From positions 29,401-93,400 of the forward strand of contig NZ_NPIB01000017.1 of NCBI RefSeq assembly GCF_002849605.1: 64,000 nucleotides of DNA, given 5' to 3'. The DNA comes from Photobacterium carnosum. Lineage in GTDB: Bacteria; Pseudomonadota; Gammaproteobacteria; Enterobacterales; Vibrionaceae. Made by a program: the position numbers and the translations under genes. Positions 35,200 to 44,118 of this stretch are shown here, piece after piece (positions within the stretch are counted from its first letter, which is position 1; every line of letters starts with the position of its first letter). The notes under the pieces are model-generated. The model saw only the letters and a program-made list of their open reading frames with translations. It was not told the origin of the DNA and did no database searches.

Positions 35200-36205
35200 T
35201 TACCTTTCGGAAATCATTTTTGCGGGTGATACCAACCTCTTTAGCCATCACAACGCTCTCTACAAAATCCAGCACATTACGTTGTAGTTTGACACGGTTT
35301 AAACGGTTAATACGCGTAATACCGCCAGGGCTTAAAACATTAACTTCAACTAATTTGCCGTTGATAACATCTAAGCCTACAAAATAAAGACCATCACGAA
35401 CTAACTTAGGACCAATGTGTTTACAAAGTGCTAGTTCTTGCTTCGTTAACACGTGTTTTACTTCGCGACCGCCAGCATGAATATTAGAACGTACATCGCC
35501 TTCTGCAGGGATGCGACGCATTGCACCGATAGGCTCACCATTTAGCAGCATGATGCGTACATCGCCTTGCTCAGCACCTTCAATGTAGTCTTGAATAATA
35601 ACGTAGTTCTGATCATCACCGATGTAGAAATCTAATAGTGATTTCACGCTTGATTTCGCGCTCTTTTCAATCAAGATCACGCCTTTACCACCGTAACCGT
35701 TAAGTGGCTTAAGGATCATGCGTTCGTGAGGTGATTCATCAAGAACACGTTCAAGGTAATCACGGTTTTTAGACACGTGAGTAACAGGAATAAATTCTTT
35801 GTTTGGATCGGGTAGTGAAGCAGTATAAAGCTTGTTATTTGCTACTCGTAGGCCGTCAATATCATTAACGATAAAGGTGTGGTCACGTACTGAATCAAGG
35901 AAATTCAGTGCCATTGTATCTAACGGCGGGTTAGCACGCATAAAAATAACGTCAAATCCTGCTAATGGCAGCTCAGCGTTATTAAATTCAGCTTTACGGT
36001 AGAAGCTTGGAATATTGTTTGAGACTTCACCTTTTTTTAATACGTTACAGAAAGCAATTGCCATACTGTCACGCATGGTTAAGTTACTCGGTGTTGTAAT
36101 GGCCACCGTGTGACCGCGGCTTGCGGCTTCATGAATTAAACGTAAAGTAGAGTCGTTTTCTGCTTCAACGCGTTCCCACGGATACATAACAAAACAAATT
36201 TTCAT
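35180..36205 (-). CDS. ATP-grasp ligase (glutathione synthetase-like)
   Basis: 341 residues with the GshB fold. N-terminal MKICFVMYPWERVEAENDST is followed by the GshB-type MRANPPLDT, the ATP-binding lysine segment MILKPLNGYGGKGV, the Arg/Asp block QGDVRIMLLNGEPIGAMRR with AGGR, and the metal-binding VEVNVLSPGG. It would join a carboxylate to an amine with ATP. Genomes of this group normally hold a housekeeping gshB next to other genes, so this copy fused in operon to DUF1704/NFGAH is more likely an amidoligase of the type surveyed by Iyer and Aravind than the glutathione enzyme. Confidence 0.87.
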   Translation of the reverse strand: MKICFVMYPWERVEAENDSTLRLIHEAASRGHTVAITTPSNLTMRDSMAIAFCNVLKKGEVSNNIPSFYRKAEFNNAELPLAGFDVIFMRANPPLDTMALNFLDSVRDHTFIVNDIDGLRVANNKLYTASLPDPNKEFIPVTHVSKNRDYLERVLDESPHERMILKPLNGYGGKGVILIEKSAKSSVKSLLDFYIGDDQNYVIIQDYIEGAEQGDVRIMLLNGEPIGAMRRIPAEGDVRSNIHAGGREVKHVLTKQELALCKHIGPKLVRDGLYFVGLDVINGKLVEVNVLSPGGITRINRLNRVKLQRNVLDFVESVVMAKEVGITRKNDFRKVIADASY

Positions 36206-36260
36206 AGCTATACCAAAAAAGTGGCCTGTTAAATTATTGCACAGGCTAATATAAAGAAAT

Positions 36261-36288
36261 AAGCCATCACACAGAGTGGGATGGCCTC
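36261..36288 (-). terminator. hairpin between maoP and the ATP-grasp operon
   Basis: Read on the minus strand, AGGCCATC and GATGGCTT pair around an 11-base loop with a T-rich tail. It would separate maoP from the ligase operon. Confidence 0.6.
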
Positions 36289-36333
36289 ATTTTGTTGGCG
36301 ATTGTTTTGAAAATCCGTTTCTAAAAGTATTAC

Positions 36334-36687
36334 TTAATAATCGAGATCGTTATCAGTACCACTATCGCTATCATCATCACCGTATGAGCCCGTCGTATGT
36401 GCTCGTTGTGAAATACACAATGTATAACTACGTGCTTTATGAGAGGTATGGTTTAGGTATTTAAGCCAGCATTTACCAAATTCAGACACCGCTTGTTGTT
36501 GCCCTTGAACTTCAGTTAAAAACTGAATTTCAGAGTCATCAATGGGTTGGGTCGTGCCGTCAAATAGTGCTCGCATAGAACGTCCATAGTTTTCTAATAC
36601 GCTGGTTTCACTAATAGTAAAAACGCCCGAGCGATTAAAGCCGCGTGGGAAATTTTTATCGTCGTAAAATTTACCTTCACTTCTCAT
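36334..36687 (-). CDS. maoP: macrodomain Ori organisation protein MaoP
   Basis: 117 residues, homologous to E. coli MaoP (YifE, 112 aa), which with the maoS site organises the Ori macrodomain. Shared marks are FYDDKNFPRGFNRSGVFTI near the start, a central Glu/Gln-rich region and the acidic tail DDDSDSGTDND. It is divergent from hdfR, the same arrangement as yifE-hdfR in enterobacteria. A maoS-like site may lie in the 220-base divergent spacer, but I cannot recognise it by eye. Confidence 0.88.
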   Translation of the reverse strand: MRSEGKFYDDKNFPRGFNRSGVFTISETSVLENYGRSMRALFDGTTQPIDDSEIQFLTEVQGQQQAVSEFGKCWLKYLNHTSHKARSYTLCISQRAHTTGSYGDDDSDSGTDNDLDY

Positions 36688-36907
36688 TCATAAAGTCCTT
36701 GATGTGATTTGCGCTGATATTTATCCAGACTTGCAATATTGTAAATCAATAGTTTTTTGTTGTTACGATAAAAATATTTGATGAATATTCAACGATAATA
36801 GGTTGTACTATTCCATAAAGTATTAACATTGAATTTATTCGCTATATAATGACTTATATACACAGTTTTTTTCTATTTAACCCACTCTTATTATTGAGAA
36901 TTTCCCC

Positions 36908-37768
36908 GTGGATACTGAATTACTTAAAACGTTCTTGGAAGTTACCAAAACACGTCACTTTGGTCGCGCTGCTGATAACTTATATTTGACCCAATCTGCA
37001 GTTAGCTTTCGTATTCGCCAGCTTGAGTCACAATTAGGTAATCCGCTATTTTCTCGCCAACGTGGAAATGTGCACCTGACTGCTGCTGGTGAGCGTTTGC
37101 AGCCCTACGCTGAAGCAATTTTACAAACTTGGGGACGTGCGAAGCAAGATGTAGCATTAACTGATAGTTTAAATACCCAATTGGCAATTGGTGCATCGCC
37201 GTTATTTTGGGAATTTGATGGTATTTCAGTTTGGATAAATCGTATTTATGACACCGTTCCAGGGCTTGCTTTACGTTTAGAATCAGTGAAGCGAGAAGGA
37301 ATGGCAAAACGGTTATTTGATAAAAGTATTGATTTGTTTATTACTAGTGAACCGCCAAAAATTGAAAATTTACATGTACAAAAAATACGTGATTATCAAT
37401 TACAACTTGTGACCAATCAGCCTAATTGTAATATGCACAGTGTGCGTGATATGCCGTTAATTTATCTTGATTGGGGTACACGTTTTTCTGTTGATCACAG
37501 CCGTATACCAGAATTACAACGTACACCCATACTGCATACTCATTCATGTAAAATGGCATTAGATTATATTTTGGCAAATGGTGGCGTGGGTTATTTCCCT
37601 TCTCTTGTTGTTGCAAGTAGTGCGGCTTTAGGCGAATTGTATGTTGTTGAAGATGCTCCAATTATGGAACAAAGCCTTTATTTAGTGTGGCGAGAAGGCA
37701 GTGATAAAGAAGCATTAATCAATGCAATTGTCGATGTTCCGTTCAATAATGTGATCGAAAGCATTTGA
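36908..37768 (+). CDS. hdfR: LysR-family regulator HdfR
   Basis: 286 residues starting at GTG. The start MDTELLKTFLEVTKTRHFGR and HTH LYLTQSAVSFRIRQLESQLG are nearly those of E. coli HdfR, which represses flhDC. The substrate-binding half is more divergent. It is divergent from maoP as in E. coli. Effects on flagellar genes cannot be assumed in a Vibrionaceae background, where flhDC is usually absent. Confidence 0.88.
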   Translation: MDTELLKTFLEVTKTRHFGRAADNLYLTQSAVSFRIRQLESQLGNPLFSRQRGNVHLTAAGERLQPYAEAILQTWGRAKQDVALTDSLNTQLAIGASPLFWEFDGISVWINRIYDTVPGLALRLESVKREGMAKRLFDKSIDLFITSEPPKIENLHVQKIRDYQLQLVTNQPNCNMHSVRDMPLIYLDWGTRFSVDHSRIPELQRTPILHTHSCKMALDYILANGGVGYFPSLVVASSAALGELYVVEDAPIMEQSLYLVWREGSDKEALINAIVDVPFNNVIESI

Positions 37769-37993
37769 TTTGAATTATTTGTCATTACCAGTAAAATAAC
37801 TTGTTGTACGGGAGCTAATTCCTGAATTAGTCTAAGAAAAAATACTACTAGGGTAAGAACAATGCACTATGGACCGGATTGTCTGTCATGTTTCTTACAT
37901 CAACTTAGTACTGTTTTGCCACAATAGAACATTACAATTGCCAGTGTTCTATTTTAATAATTATTTACTCTGGATGTTGTTCAGGAAACGCAA

Positions 37994-38158
37994 ATGGCTA
38001 AGTTAAACCAAAAATTTCACAAAGGCAGCAAATCAAAATTCAATTCTGAATTTGCAGATGATTTTCAGGATTTAGATCTGCAATCTCGTGGTAAGAAGAA
38101 ACGTCGTGTAACTCGTTCGCGTTTCGATAGTCCGGAGTACAGTGATTTCGATTATTAA
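37994..38158 (+). CDS. small charged protein, 54 aa (unknown)
   Basis: AGGAAACGCAA precedes an ATG opening 54 codons: a Lys/Phe-rich start MAKLNQKFHKGSKSKFNSEF, an acidic DDFQDLDL, a basic run GKKKRRVTRSR and an aromatic/acidic tail ending DFDY. A strong terminator follows. The clear ribosome-binding site, composition and terminator make it a real gene. A nucleic-acid-binding role is possible from the basic run. The 225 bases before it hold no other supported gene. Confidence 0.7.
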   Translation: MAKLNQKFHKGSKSKFNSEFADDFQDLDLQSRGKKKRRVTRSRFDSPEYSDFDY

Positions 38159-38201
38159 TAGTGATGTGTAATTCACGATAAAAGATCGGCAATTAAGTAT
38201 T

Positions 38202-38235
38202 AAAAAAGGCGTACCTAGATGGGTACGCCTTTTTG
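38202..38235 (+). terminator. Rho-independent terminator after 54-aa gene
   Basis: AAAAAGGCGTACC and GGTACGCCTTTTT form a 13-bp stem with a 6-base loop. It also faces the end of the minus-strand gene at 38280. Confidence 0.92.
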
Positions 38236-38279
38236 TCATTTAAACGGCTATTATTATAGTAAACGGTTATAGCAAATCG

Positions 38280-38735
38280 TTATGATTCACTTTTTTGTTC
38301 ACTCAACGTGGCATAACGGTGTAATAATTCAGTTAAGGCACTAACCCAACCAAAAGCATTATCTGGTGCATTCATTAGAATTTGTTCTACTTCAGCGCAG
38401 TGCTGTTCTAACGTTATCGCTTCTTCAAGTTGAAAAGAGATCGCATAAAAATGCCATAGCAATAAGCGGATCATACGTTCGCTATTTTGTTTGGCATTAT
38501 CAGAATCAGAAAATGCAGTATTAACTTCTCCTAAGGCAATCGCAGTCATTCGTAGCATTGCATCAAACTGGGTTGATTTTAGACGCTCGTCACTGTCAAT
38601 TTCTTCTTGATCAAAGGTAAATATTTCCTGCATTACATCTTCTGGTACCATACGACCAATTACGCGAAGGCTAAATTCTTCTAAGTCATGTCGCGGCATG
38701 GTTAAAAGGCAGTTTAAGGTGTAGTCACGTTGCAT
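38280..38735 (-). CDS. conserved hypothetical protein, 151 aa
   Basis: The frame opens at 38756, but the ATG at 38735 (MQRDYTLNCLLTMPRHDLEE) is the likelier start. It is an all-helical, acidic cytosolic protein with no membrane segment and no recognisable catalytic motif. It has a Glu-rich region (EEIDSDERLK) and ends SEQKSES. It is divergent from mrcB across about 300 bases. The function is unknown. Confidence 0.65.
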   Translation of the reverse strand: MQRDYTLNCLLTMPRHDLEEFSLRVIGRMVPEDVMQEIFTFDQEEIDSDERLKSTQFDAMLRMTAIALGEVNTAFSDSDNAKQNSERMIRLLLWHFYAISFQLEEAITLEQHCAEVEQILMNAPDNAFGWVSALTELLHRYATLSEQKSES

Positions 38736-39032
38736 ATAATTTCTCGTAAATACCACGACGCCGATCAGGATTGATCATTGGGCGAATGATGAAAGTGGGG
38801 TATTTTGGAGTATTTATGAGTAAAAGGCTAATAAAACTCAAGCTGATAAATTCACTCTAAAATATCTGACAACGTGATGACAACCAAATTTATATATTAA
38901 GTTATATTGATTCTATTTATAGTCAGTGTGTAGACACTGGTATTATTTTGTGAATACTTCACCAATATCTGTTGGCTGCTACCGTTATTTATATAAGGTA
39001 GTAATGACGAATTTATTACATTGAACAGGCTT

Positions 39033-41372
39033 ATGACGTCAAATAATCAACAATCACCTTCTCAAGTACCTCAAATGAAGAAAAAACGCAGTGCGATTGT
39101 GCGTGCCTTAATTGGTGCCACATTAATTGGTACTGCTGGTATGGCTTATCTAGGTTATGGCTTAAATCAACAAATAAGCGCTAAGTTTGCTGGGCAATTA
39201 TGGCAATTACCTTCGGTTGTTTATGCGCGTGAAATGGCATTACAACCAGGCGCTGCGATAACTTATAATACGTTGGTTAATGAACTCAACGTTTTAGGAT
39301 ATCAAAAAGTTGCGAGGCCTGATCAAAGTGGCGAATATGCAGCTAACGGTTGGAAAGTTGATTTTATACGTCGACCGTTTAATTTTAAAGAAGGTCCTGA
39401 AGGGGCGCGTCATGTGTCGGTGTCGTTCAATAATGACGGCATAACGAGCATCATGGATTTAGATTCTAATAAAGAACTGGGATTTTTACATATAGATCCC
39501 AAGATGCTTGGAATGTTAGAAGCACATTCAGACGAACAGCGGATTTATTTGCCTGAAGATAAAATGCCAAAGCTACTAGTTGCTGGTTTGATTGATACAG
39601 AAGATCGCCATTTTTATGAGCATGATGGTATTTCGTTAGTCGGTATTGCGCGGGCATTTATTGCTAATATTAAAGCGGGTCATACTGTTCAAGGTGGTAG
39701 TACGCTAACACAGCAGTTAGCTAAAAACATGTTTTTAAGTAGCCAGCGTTCATTTTGGCGTAAATTCAAAGAAGCTTACATGGCGATCATTATTGATACT
39801 CGTTATGGCAAGCAAGAAGTGCTCGATGCCTACATGAATCAAGTGTATTTGGCTCAATTTGGTGGCCATGGTATTCATGGTTTTGCTTTAGCATCCCGTT
39901 ACTATTTTGATCGTCCATTATCTGAATTACGAGTTGATCAACTGGCTCTGTTAATTGGTATGGTTAAAGGGCCAACATATTACAATCCTTGGCGTCATCC
40001 TGAGCGTGCAAAAGAACGTCGTAATATCGTCTTGGGTCTAATGAACAAAAATGGTGAGATCAATGAAAAAGCTTATCAAGCAGCCATTAAACTGCCATTA
40101 GATATTCAAGAAAAAGGTCAACTTGCTAAACGCCAACCGGCGTATTTTGATCAGATTAAAACAGAGTTAGAACAAAAAGCAGGGGCTGCATTTGAAGCAG
40201 GTAAAGGGTTACGTATTTTTACCTCGCTTGATCCTCAATCTCAAAAATTAGCAGATGCTGCTGTTGCTAAAATAATGCCTGAAATACAAAAACGGGCAGG
40301 TAAGAACTTACAAACTGCCGTTGTTATTGTTGATCGTACTACGGGTGAAATTCGAGCTATGGTCGGCGGAGATAAACCTGGTTTTGCAGGATATAACCGC
40401 GCGATAAATGCACAGCGTCAAGTCGGATCCGTGATTAAACCTGCGTTGTATCTCAGTGCGTTAGAAAATCCAGCACAGTTTAGTCTGGCAACGTCATTAA
40501 AAGATCAACCGTTATCGATCAATATGCATGATGGTGCGGTATGGAGTCCTCGTAATTACGATCGTAAATATCGTGGTGAAGTGCCATTATTTGTTGCGCT
40601 GGCGAAATCGTATAATGTACCAACGGTGAATCTTGGTATGGCGGTAGGGGTCGATAAAGTAACCGACACGCTAACAAAGTTAGGTATTCCACGGGAAGAT
40701 ATTCCACAAGTACCTTCTTTATTCCTTGGTTCAATTAGCTTGTCGCCGCTAGATGTCGCACAAATGTATCAAGGTATTGGTAATGAAGGTTATTTAGCTC
40801 CGTTAACAGCGTTGAATGCCGTGGTTGATGAAAACGGTAAGGTGTTATATCAAAATTGGCCCAAAGCGGCTGAAGTCGTTCCATCGCAAGCTGCATGGTT
40901 AACAATGTTTGCTCTGCAAGATACGGTTAAGTTTGGTACTGCCCATTCGTTGAATAAATTATTCCCAAATACGCATTTAGCGGGTAAGACAGGTACGACG
41001 AATAATGGCCGTGATAGTTGGTATGTTGGTATCGATGGGCGTGAAGTCGTAACGGTTTGGATGGGACGTGATGATAACAAAGGTACCCATTTGACGGGTG
41101 CAAGTGGTGCATTACGCCTTTACACTAATTATATTCAACACCGTAAGCCTGAACCATTATTACTACGACAGCCCGCAAATATTGAAGCTGAAAAATATAA
41201 TATTGCCGCAGATGGTGAATATATTCCAAGTTGTATTGGTAAAACACGAATGCCTATTTGGGATCCGCACGGTGATCTTAAACAAAACTGCCAAGTAGAA
41301 AAAGTGAAAGATAAAGTCGAAAAAGCAAAACATAAAGTTGAAGGTTTTTTCAATAATTTGTTTAATTGGTAA
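39033..41372 (+). CDS. mrcB: penicillin-binding protein 1B
   Basis: A bifunctional peptidoglycan glycosyltransferase/transpeptidase, about 780 residues. A basic cytoplasmic tail and one membrane anchor (IVRALIGATLIGTAGMAYL) are followed by a UB2H-like region. The GT51 domain has DTEDRHFYEHDG, GGSTLTQQLAKNMFL and RKFKEAYMA. The transpeptidase has its serine in GSVIKP, the SYN motif in AKSYNVP and KTGTTN. The lysine-rich C-terminal tail (VEKVKDKVEKAKHKVEG) is a predicted amphipathic helix. The ATG at 39033 is chosen over a TTG at 39021. Confidence 0.95.
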   Translation: MTSNNQQSPSQVPQMKKKRSAIVRALIGATLIGTAGMAYLGYGLNQQISAKFAGQLWQLPSVVYAREMALQPGAAITYNTLVNELNVLGYQKVARPDQSGEYAANGWKVDFIRRPFNFKEGPEGARHVSVSFNNDGITSIMDLDSNKELGFLHIDPKMLGMLEAHSDEQRIYLPEDKMPKLLVAGLIDTEDRHFYEHDGISLVGIARAFIANIKAGHTVQGGSTLTQQLAKNMFLSSQRSFWRKFKEAYMAIIIDTRYGKQEVLDAYMNQVYLAQFGGHGIHGFALASRYYFDRPLSELRVDQLALLIGMVKGPTYYNPWRHPERAKERRNIVLGLMNKNGEINEKAYQAAIKLPLDIQEKGQLAKRQPAYFDQIKTELEQKAGAAFEAGKGLRIFTSLDPQSQKLADAAVAKIMPEIQKRAGKNLQTAVVIVDRTTGEIRAMVGGDKPGFAGYNRAINAQRQVGSVIKPALYLSALENPAQFSLATSLKDQPLSINMHDGAVWSPRNYDRKYRGEVPLFVALAKSYNVPTVNLGMAVGVDKVTDTLTKLGIPREDIPQVPSLFLGSISLSPLDVAQMYQGIGNEGYLAPLTALNAVVDENGKVLYQNWPKAAEVVPSQAAWLTMFALQDTVKFGTAHSLNKLFPNTHLAGKTGTTNNGRDSWYVGIDGREVVTVWMGRDDNKGTHLTGASGALRLYTNYIQHRKPEPLLLRQPANIEAEKYNIAADGEYIPSCIGKTRMPIWDPHGDLKQNCQVEKVKDKVEKAKHKVEGFFNNLFNW

Positions 41373-41390
41373 ATAAGTACTTACTATCTT

Positions 41391-41416
41391 AAAGCCTCCT
41401 GATATGGAGGCTTTTT
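41391..41416 (+). terminator. Rho-independent terminator after mrcB
   Basis: AAAGCCTCC, loop TGATAT, GGAGGCTTT and T run. Confidence 0.9.
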
Positions 41417-41490
41417 CATATATCGAGGGTTCGTATTTTAGCGATGGGTTCGGTAGAATGTTCGCTTGCAATATAAATGAGTAATCCGTG

Positions 41491-42039
41491 ATGCGCTTTT
41501 TAAAATTGTCAGTACATACTGATTTAACTAAGCTTGATCTTCAATCACCCACATTGACGGTATATCATCGTCAAGCTACACGAGCAATTGTGCTTAATGG
41601 TGACAATATATTGATGTTATATACAGCTCGTTATCATGACTATACATTACCTGGCGGTGGTATTGATGCTGGGGAAGATCACATCCAAGGCTTAATTCGA
41701 GAGTTAGCTGAAGAAACGGGTGCGATGAATGTTCGTGATATTGAACCGTTTGGCGTATATGAAGAATATCGACCTTGGCATAAGGCTGAGTATGATATTG
41801 TACATATGGAATCATTTTGTTATGTCTGTAAGATTGATGCTCAATTAGGCGCGACACAGCTAGAGGATTATGAGCAGAAAAATGGCATGAAGCCGGTGTG
41901 GATTAATATTTTTGACGCGATAGCGCATAATGAACATACGATGCAGTTTTCTGATAAAAAAGGTATGTCTATTGAGCGAGAAACCTTTTTATTAAAACGC
42001 ATTGTGACAGAGTTATTAGTAAAATCAGTGACACAATAG
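41491..42039 (+). CDS. NUDIX hydrolase
   Basis: 182 residues. The Nudix box is complete: G(5x)E(7x)REUxEExGU spans GGIDAGEDHIQGLIREL and AEETGA at about residues 55-77. It hydrolyses a nucleoside diphosphate linked to another group; the substrate is not inferable. A GTG lies directly before the ATG and is in frame. The gene is single, between the mrcB terminator and a convergent terminator. Confidence 0.9.
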   Translation: MRFLKLSVHTDLTKLDLQSPTLTVYHRQATRAIVLNGDNILMLYTARYHDYTLPGGGIDAGEDHIQGLIRELAEETGAMNVRDIEPFGVYEEYRPWHKAEYDIVHMESFCYVCKIDAQLGATQLEDYEQKNGMKPVWINIFDAIAHNEHTMQFSDKKGMSIERETFLLKRIVTELLVKSVTQ

Positions 42040-42052
42040 CTTTTTATAAAAA

Positions 42053-42083
42053 ACCCACAATCCTTATTTAATTATTGTGGGCT
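42053..42083 (-). terminator. terminator of the hslJ-like gene
   Basis: CCCACAAT and ATTGTGGG pair around a 12-base AT loop. Read on the minus strand it is followed by six T, so it mainly ends the minus-strand gene, while also facing the NUDIX gene. Confidence 0.85.
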
Positions 42084-42094
42084 ATAAAATAAGC

Positions 42095-42511
42095 TTATTT
42101 GTTTACAACACGCTTAAATGTCACCGTATGATTATCTGAACTTAAGATCAGTGTATTATTATTGACTAAAAAATCAGAAGGGCCTGTTAGCATTTGTTTT
42201 ACAAAGCCATCGACTGTTGCTTGTGCATTTTGAATACACATTTTTTGGGTTGATATTAAATTTTTAGTCGTAATATCTTGTGCGGTAATGCGAATTTTAC
42301 CTGTTAATGTATTACAGCCTGAATAGGTGGCATTAAGGTTTTTATTAATTGTTAATTGTGGTTTGATAGGTAAAGCGTCAACTGGTTGGGTATAACCATC
42401 AATTGAACTTACTGTCCATGAATTAACCAGATCTGCTGTACTTTTGGGTGAATTTGCACAACCTGTTAATATTGTTGCAATGAATAGCGTTGTTAGTAGC
42501 GTTTTTTTCAT
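42095..42511 (-). CDS. META-domain lipoprotein (HslJ-like)
   Basis: 138 residues with a lipoprotein signal (MKKTLLTTLFIATILTGC, lipobox ILTGC). The META domain follows: NSWTVSSIDG, the signature NATYSGCNTLTGKIRI, and STQKMC. HslJ-type proteins are heat- and stress-linked outer-membrane lipoproteins. It is divergent from the DUF3820 gene. Confidence 0.87.
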   Translation of the reverse strand: MKKTLLTTLFIATILTGCANSPKSTADLVNSWTVSSIDGYTQPVDALPIKPQLTINKNLNATYSGCNTLTGKIRITAQDITTKNLISTQKMCIQNAQATVDGFVKQMLTGPSDFLVNNNTLILSSDNHTVTFKRVVNK

Positions 42512-42845
42512 GAAGAGTCTCTTAATCTTATTGGCGAGATTTTCTGGAATGTACTAATATTTTTTCTATTCTGGTAATCGTCGATGTATAAATAGGAAAA
42601 TAAAAATGTGAGTGATTACCTGTTGTCCCGTTTGCTATAAATGAAAAAACGGGCGTTAAGTGTGACAAAGATCGCTAAAAATGTAAATGTTCTATTGTTA
42701 AATAATAGGATATTAATTGAGTAAATTTCTATATAAAATCTATTTTTTTAATATAATACCTTATGTATATAAGGTGTCTGTTTAATATGAATTATTGTTT
42801 TTAGCTGCTGCTATTTAAGTTGTTAATATTTTTAGTGTGGTATTT
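42512..42845. promoter_or_regulatory. divergent spacer with operator-like palindrome
   Basis: No gene. ACCTTA-TGTATA-TAAGGT (42758-42775) is an 18-bp inverted repeat, 71 bases before the DUF3820 start, and could be a repressor site. The rest is AT-rich. Confidence 0.45.
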
Positions 42846-43061
42846 ATGTTTCAAAAACAACATCTTGTACAATTAGCTAATATGAAAATGCCCTTTGGTA
42901 AATATGCTGGTCGAGTGTTAATTGATTTACCTGATGAATATTTACTGTGGTTTCAAAAAAAAGGTTTTCCTGAAGGTCAATTGGGAACATTAATGGCGTT
43001 AGCGCTTGAATTTAAAATAGAAGGATTAGAATCAGTGATTCGTCCTTTGAGGCAGGTTTAG
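42846..43061 (+). CDS. DUF3820 family protein, 71 aa
   Basis: A small cytosolic protein with the family core MPFGKYAGRVLIDLPDEYLLW followed by GFPEGQLGTLMALALEFKIEG. The ATG at 42846 is preferred to the GTG at 42837. DUF3820 is described as a putative quorum-sensing-regulated factor of unknown mechanism. The next gene starts 5 bases after its stop, so they form an operon with the VOC gene. Confidence 0.87.
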   Translation: MFQKQHLVQLANMKMPFGKYAGRVLIDLPDEYLLWFQKKGFPEGQLGTLMALALEFKIEGLESVIRPLRQV

Positions 43062-43065
43062 TCAG

Positions 43066-43608
43066 GTGTTGAAATATCGTCACCGTCATTTACATATAGT
43101 TGTTATTGCGGTTATCACTAGCGCTATACTTACTGGCTGTGCGCAACCTAAAACAGTCAGCGCATTAACATTTCGTGATCCTAATTTTAAGCGTTGTGTT
43201 GTTGCCCAAGGTGAAGAAAATATTCAACAGATCACTGTCTTAACGTGTAGCCATTTTAATATACGAGATGCCCGAGAAATACGTTATTTAACTGGTTTAA
43301 ATAGTTTAGATTTATCATCAAATCAACTGACCTATCTAGATATTAGTTATAATCATCAATTACAACTTGTTAGTGTTGAACATAATAAATTGGCTGATTT
43401 GGATCTGTCGGATAATCCTCAATTACAGATAGTGAATGTCAGCTTTAATCATTTAAAAACATTAGACGTGAGTGATAATCCACAGTTAATGTACTTAAAT
43501 TATAATGAAACTTTGATTAATAAAGTTGATATTAAGCATAACCCGCGTTTACTTGCTCCTTTTTATACCATCGATGTGCCAAATGGGCCCACAATAATGG
43601 ATGAATAA
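43066..43608 (+). CDS. leucine-rich-repeat lipoprotein
   Basis: 180 residues starting at GTG (TTG at 43069 is an alternative). Lipobox AILTGC follows a hydrophobic signal. The mature protein has about five short LRRs with period 21 of the type LxxLDLSSNQLTYLDIS and VxNVSFNHLKTLDVSDNPQL, an arrangement like the SDS22/internalin-type repeats. It probably faces the periplasm or cell surface and binds protein. It is flanked at 2-5 bases by the DUF3820 and VOC genes. Confidence 0.82.
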   Translation: MLKYRHRHLHIVVIAVITSAILTGCAQPKTVSALTFRDPNFKRCVVAQGEENIQQITVLTCSHFNIRDAREIRYLTGLNSLDLSSNQLTYLDISYNHQLQLVSVEHNKLADLDLSDNPQLQIVNVSFNHLKTLDVSDNPQLMYLNYNETLINKVDIKHNPRLLAPFYTIDVPNGPTIMDE

Positions 43609-43610
43609 TA

Positions 43611-43994
43611 ATGTTAAAAGCCATTCATCATGTAGCAATTATCTGTAGTGATTATTCACGATCAAAAGCGTTTTACTCACAATTATTGCAGCTAGAGATT
43701 GTCTGTGAAACTTATCGTGAAGATCGCGATTCATATAAATTGGATTTGAGATTGCCCGATAATAGTCAAATTGAGTTATTTTCATTTAATGGTGCGCCGC
43801 AACGACCAAGTTATCCGGAAGCACAAGGATTACGTCATTTGGCTTTTGCTGTGGATGATATTGCAGTTACCGTGCATTATTTAGAAGATAACGGGGTTGA
43901 TGTTGAGCCGATTCGTATTGATGATATAACAAATAAAGCATTTACTTTTTTTAATGATCCAGATGGATTGCCGTTAGAGCTTTATCAAATTTAG
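43611..43994 (+). CDS. VOC-family protein (YaeR/GloA2-like)
   Basis: 127 residues. It closely follows E. coli YaeR: IHHVAIICSDYSRSKAFY, YREDRDSYKLDL, GLRHLAFAVDDI and FTFFNDPDGLPLELYQ. Metal ligands would be His6/7, Glu in IELFSF, His in LRHLAF and the final Glu in LPLELY. Glyoxalase-like, but YaeR has no settled substrate. It is the last gene of the DUF3820-lipoprotein-VOC operon. Confidence 0.9.
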   Translation: MLKAIHHVAIICSDYSRSKAFYSQLLQLEIVCETYREDRDSYKLDLRLPDNSQIELFSFNGAPQRPSYPEAQGLRHLAFAVDDIAVTVHYLEDNGVDVEPIRIDDITNKAFTFFNDPDGLPLELYQI

Positions 43995-44118
43995 CGGATA
44001 TAACAATGAATAAATGACTGTGTTATAGAATATTGATTCAAATGATATCTTTAACTAACAACTATATGCGTGTATGTGTATAGTTATTAATAGTTATCGA
44101 TGATCAAGGATGAAATAG

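Noticed and set aside
35180..36205. Housekeeping glutathione synthetase
   Set aside because: The fold agrees, but overlap with the DUF1704 fusion and no gsh context favour a dedicated amidoligase; kept as an alternative in the entry.
37862..37927. 21-codon plus-strand frame (MHYGPDCLSCF...)
   Set aside because: No convincing ribosome-binding site within range and no terminator or conservation evidence; chance is adequate.
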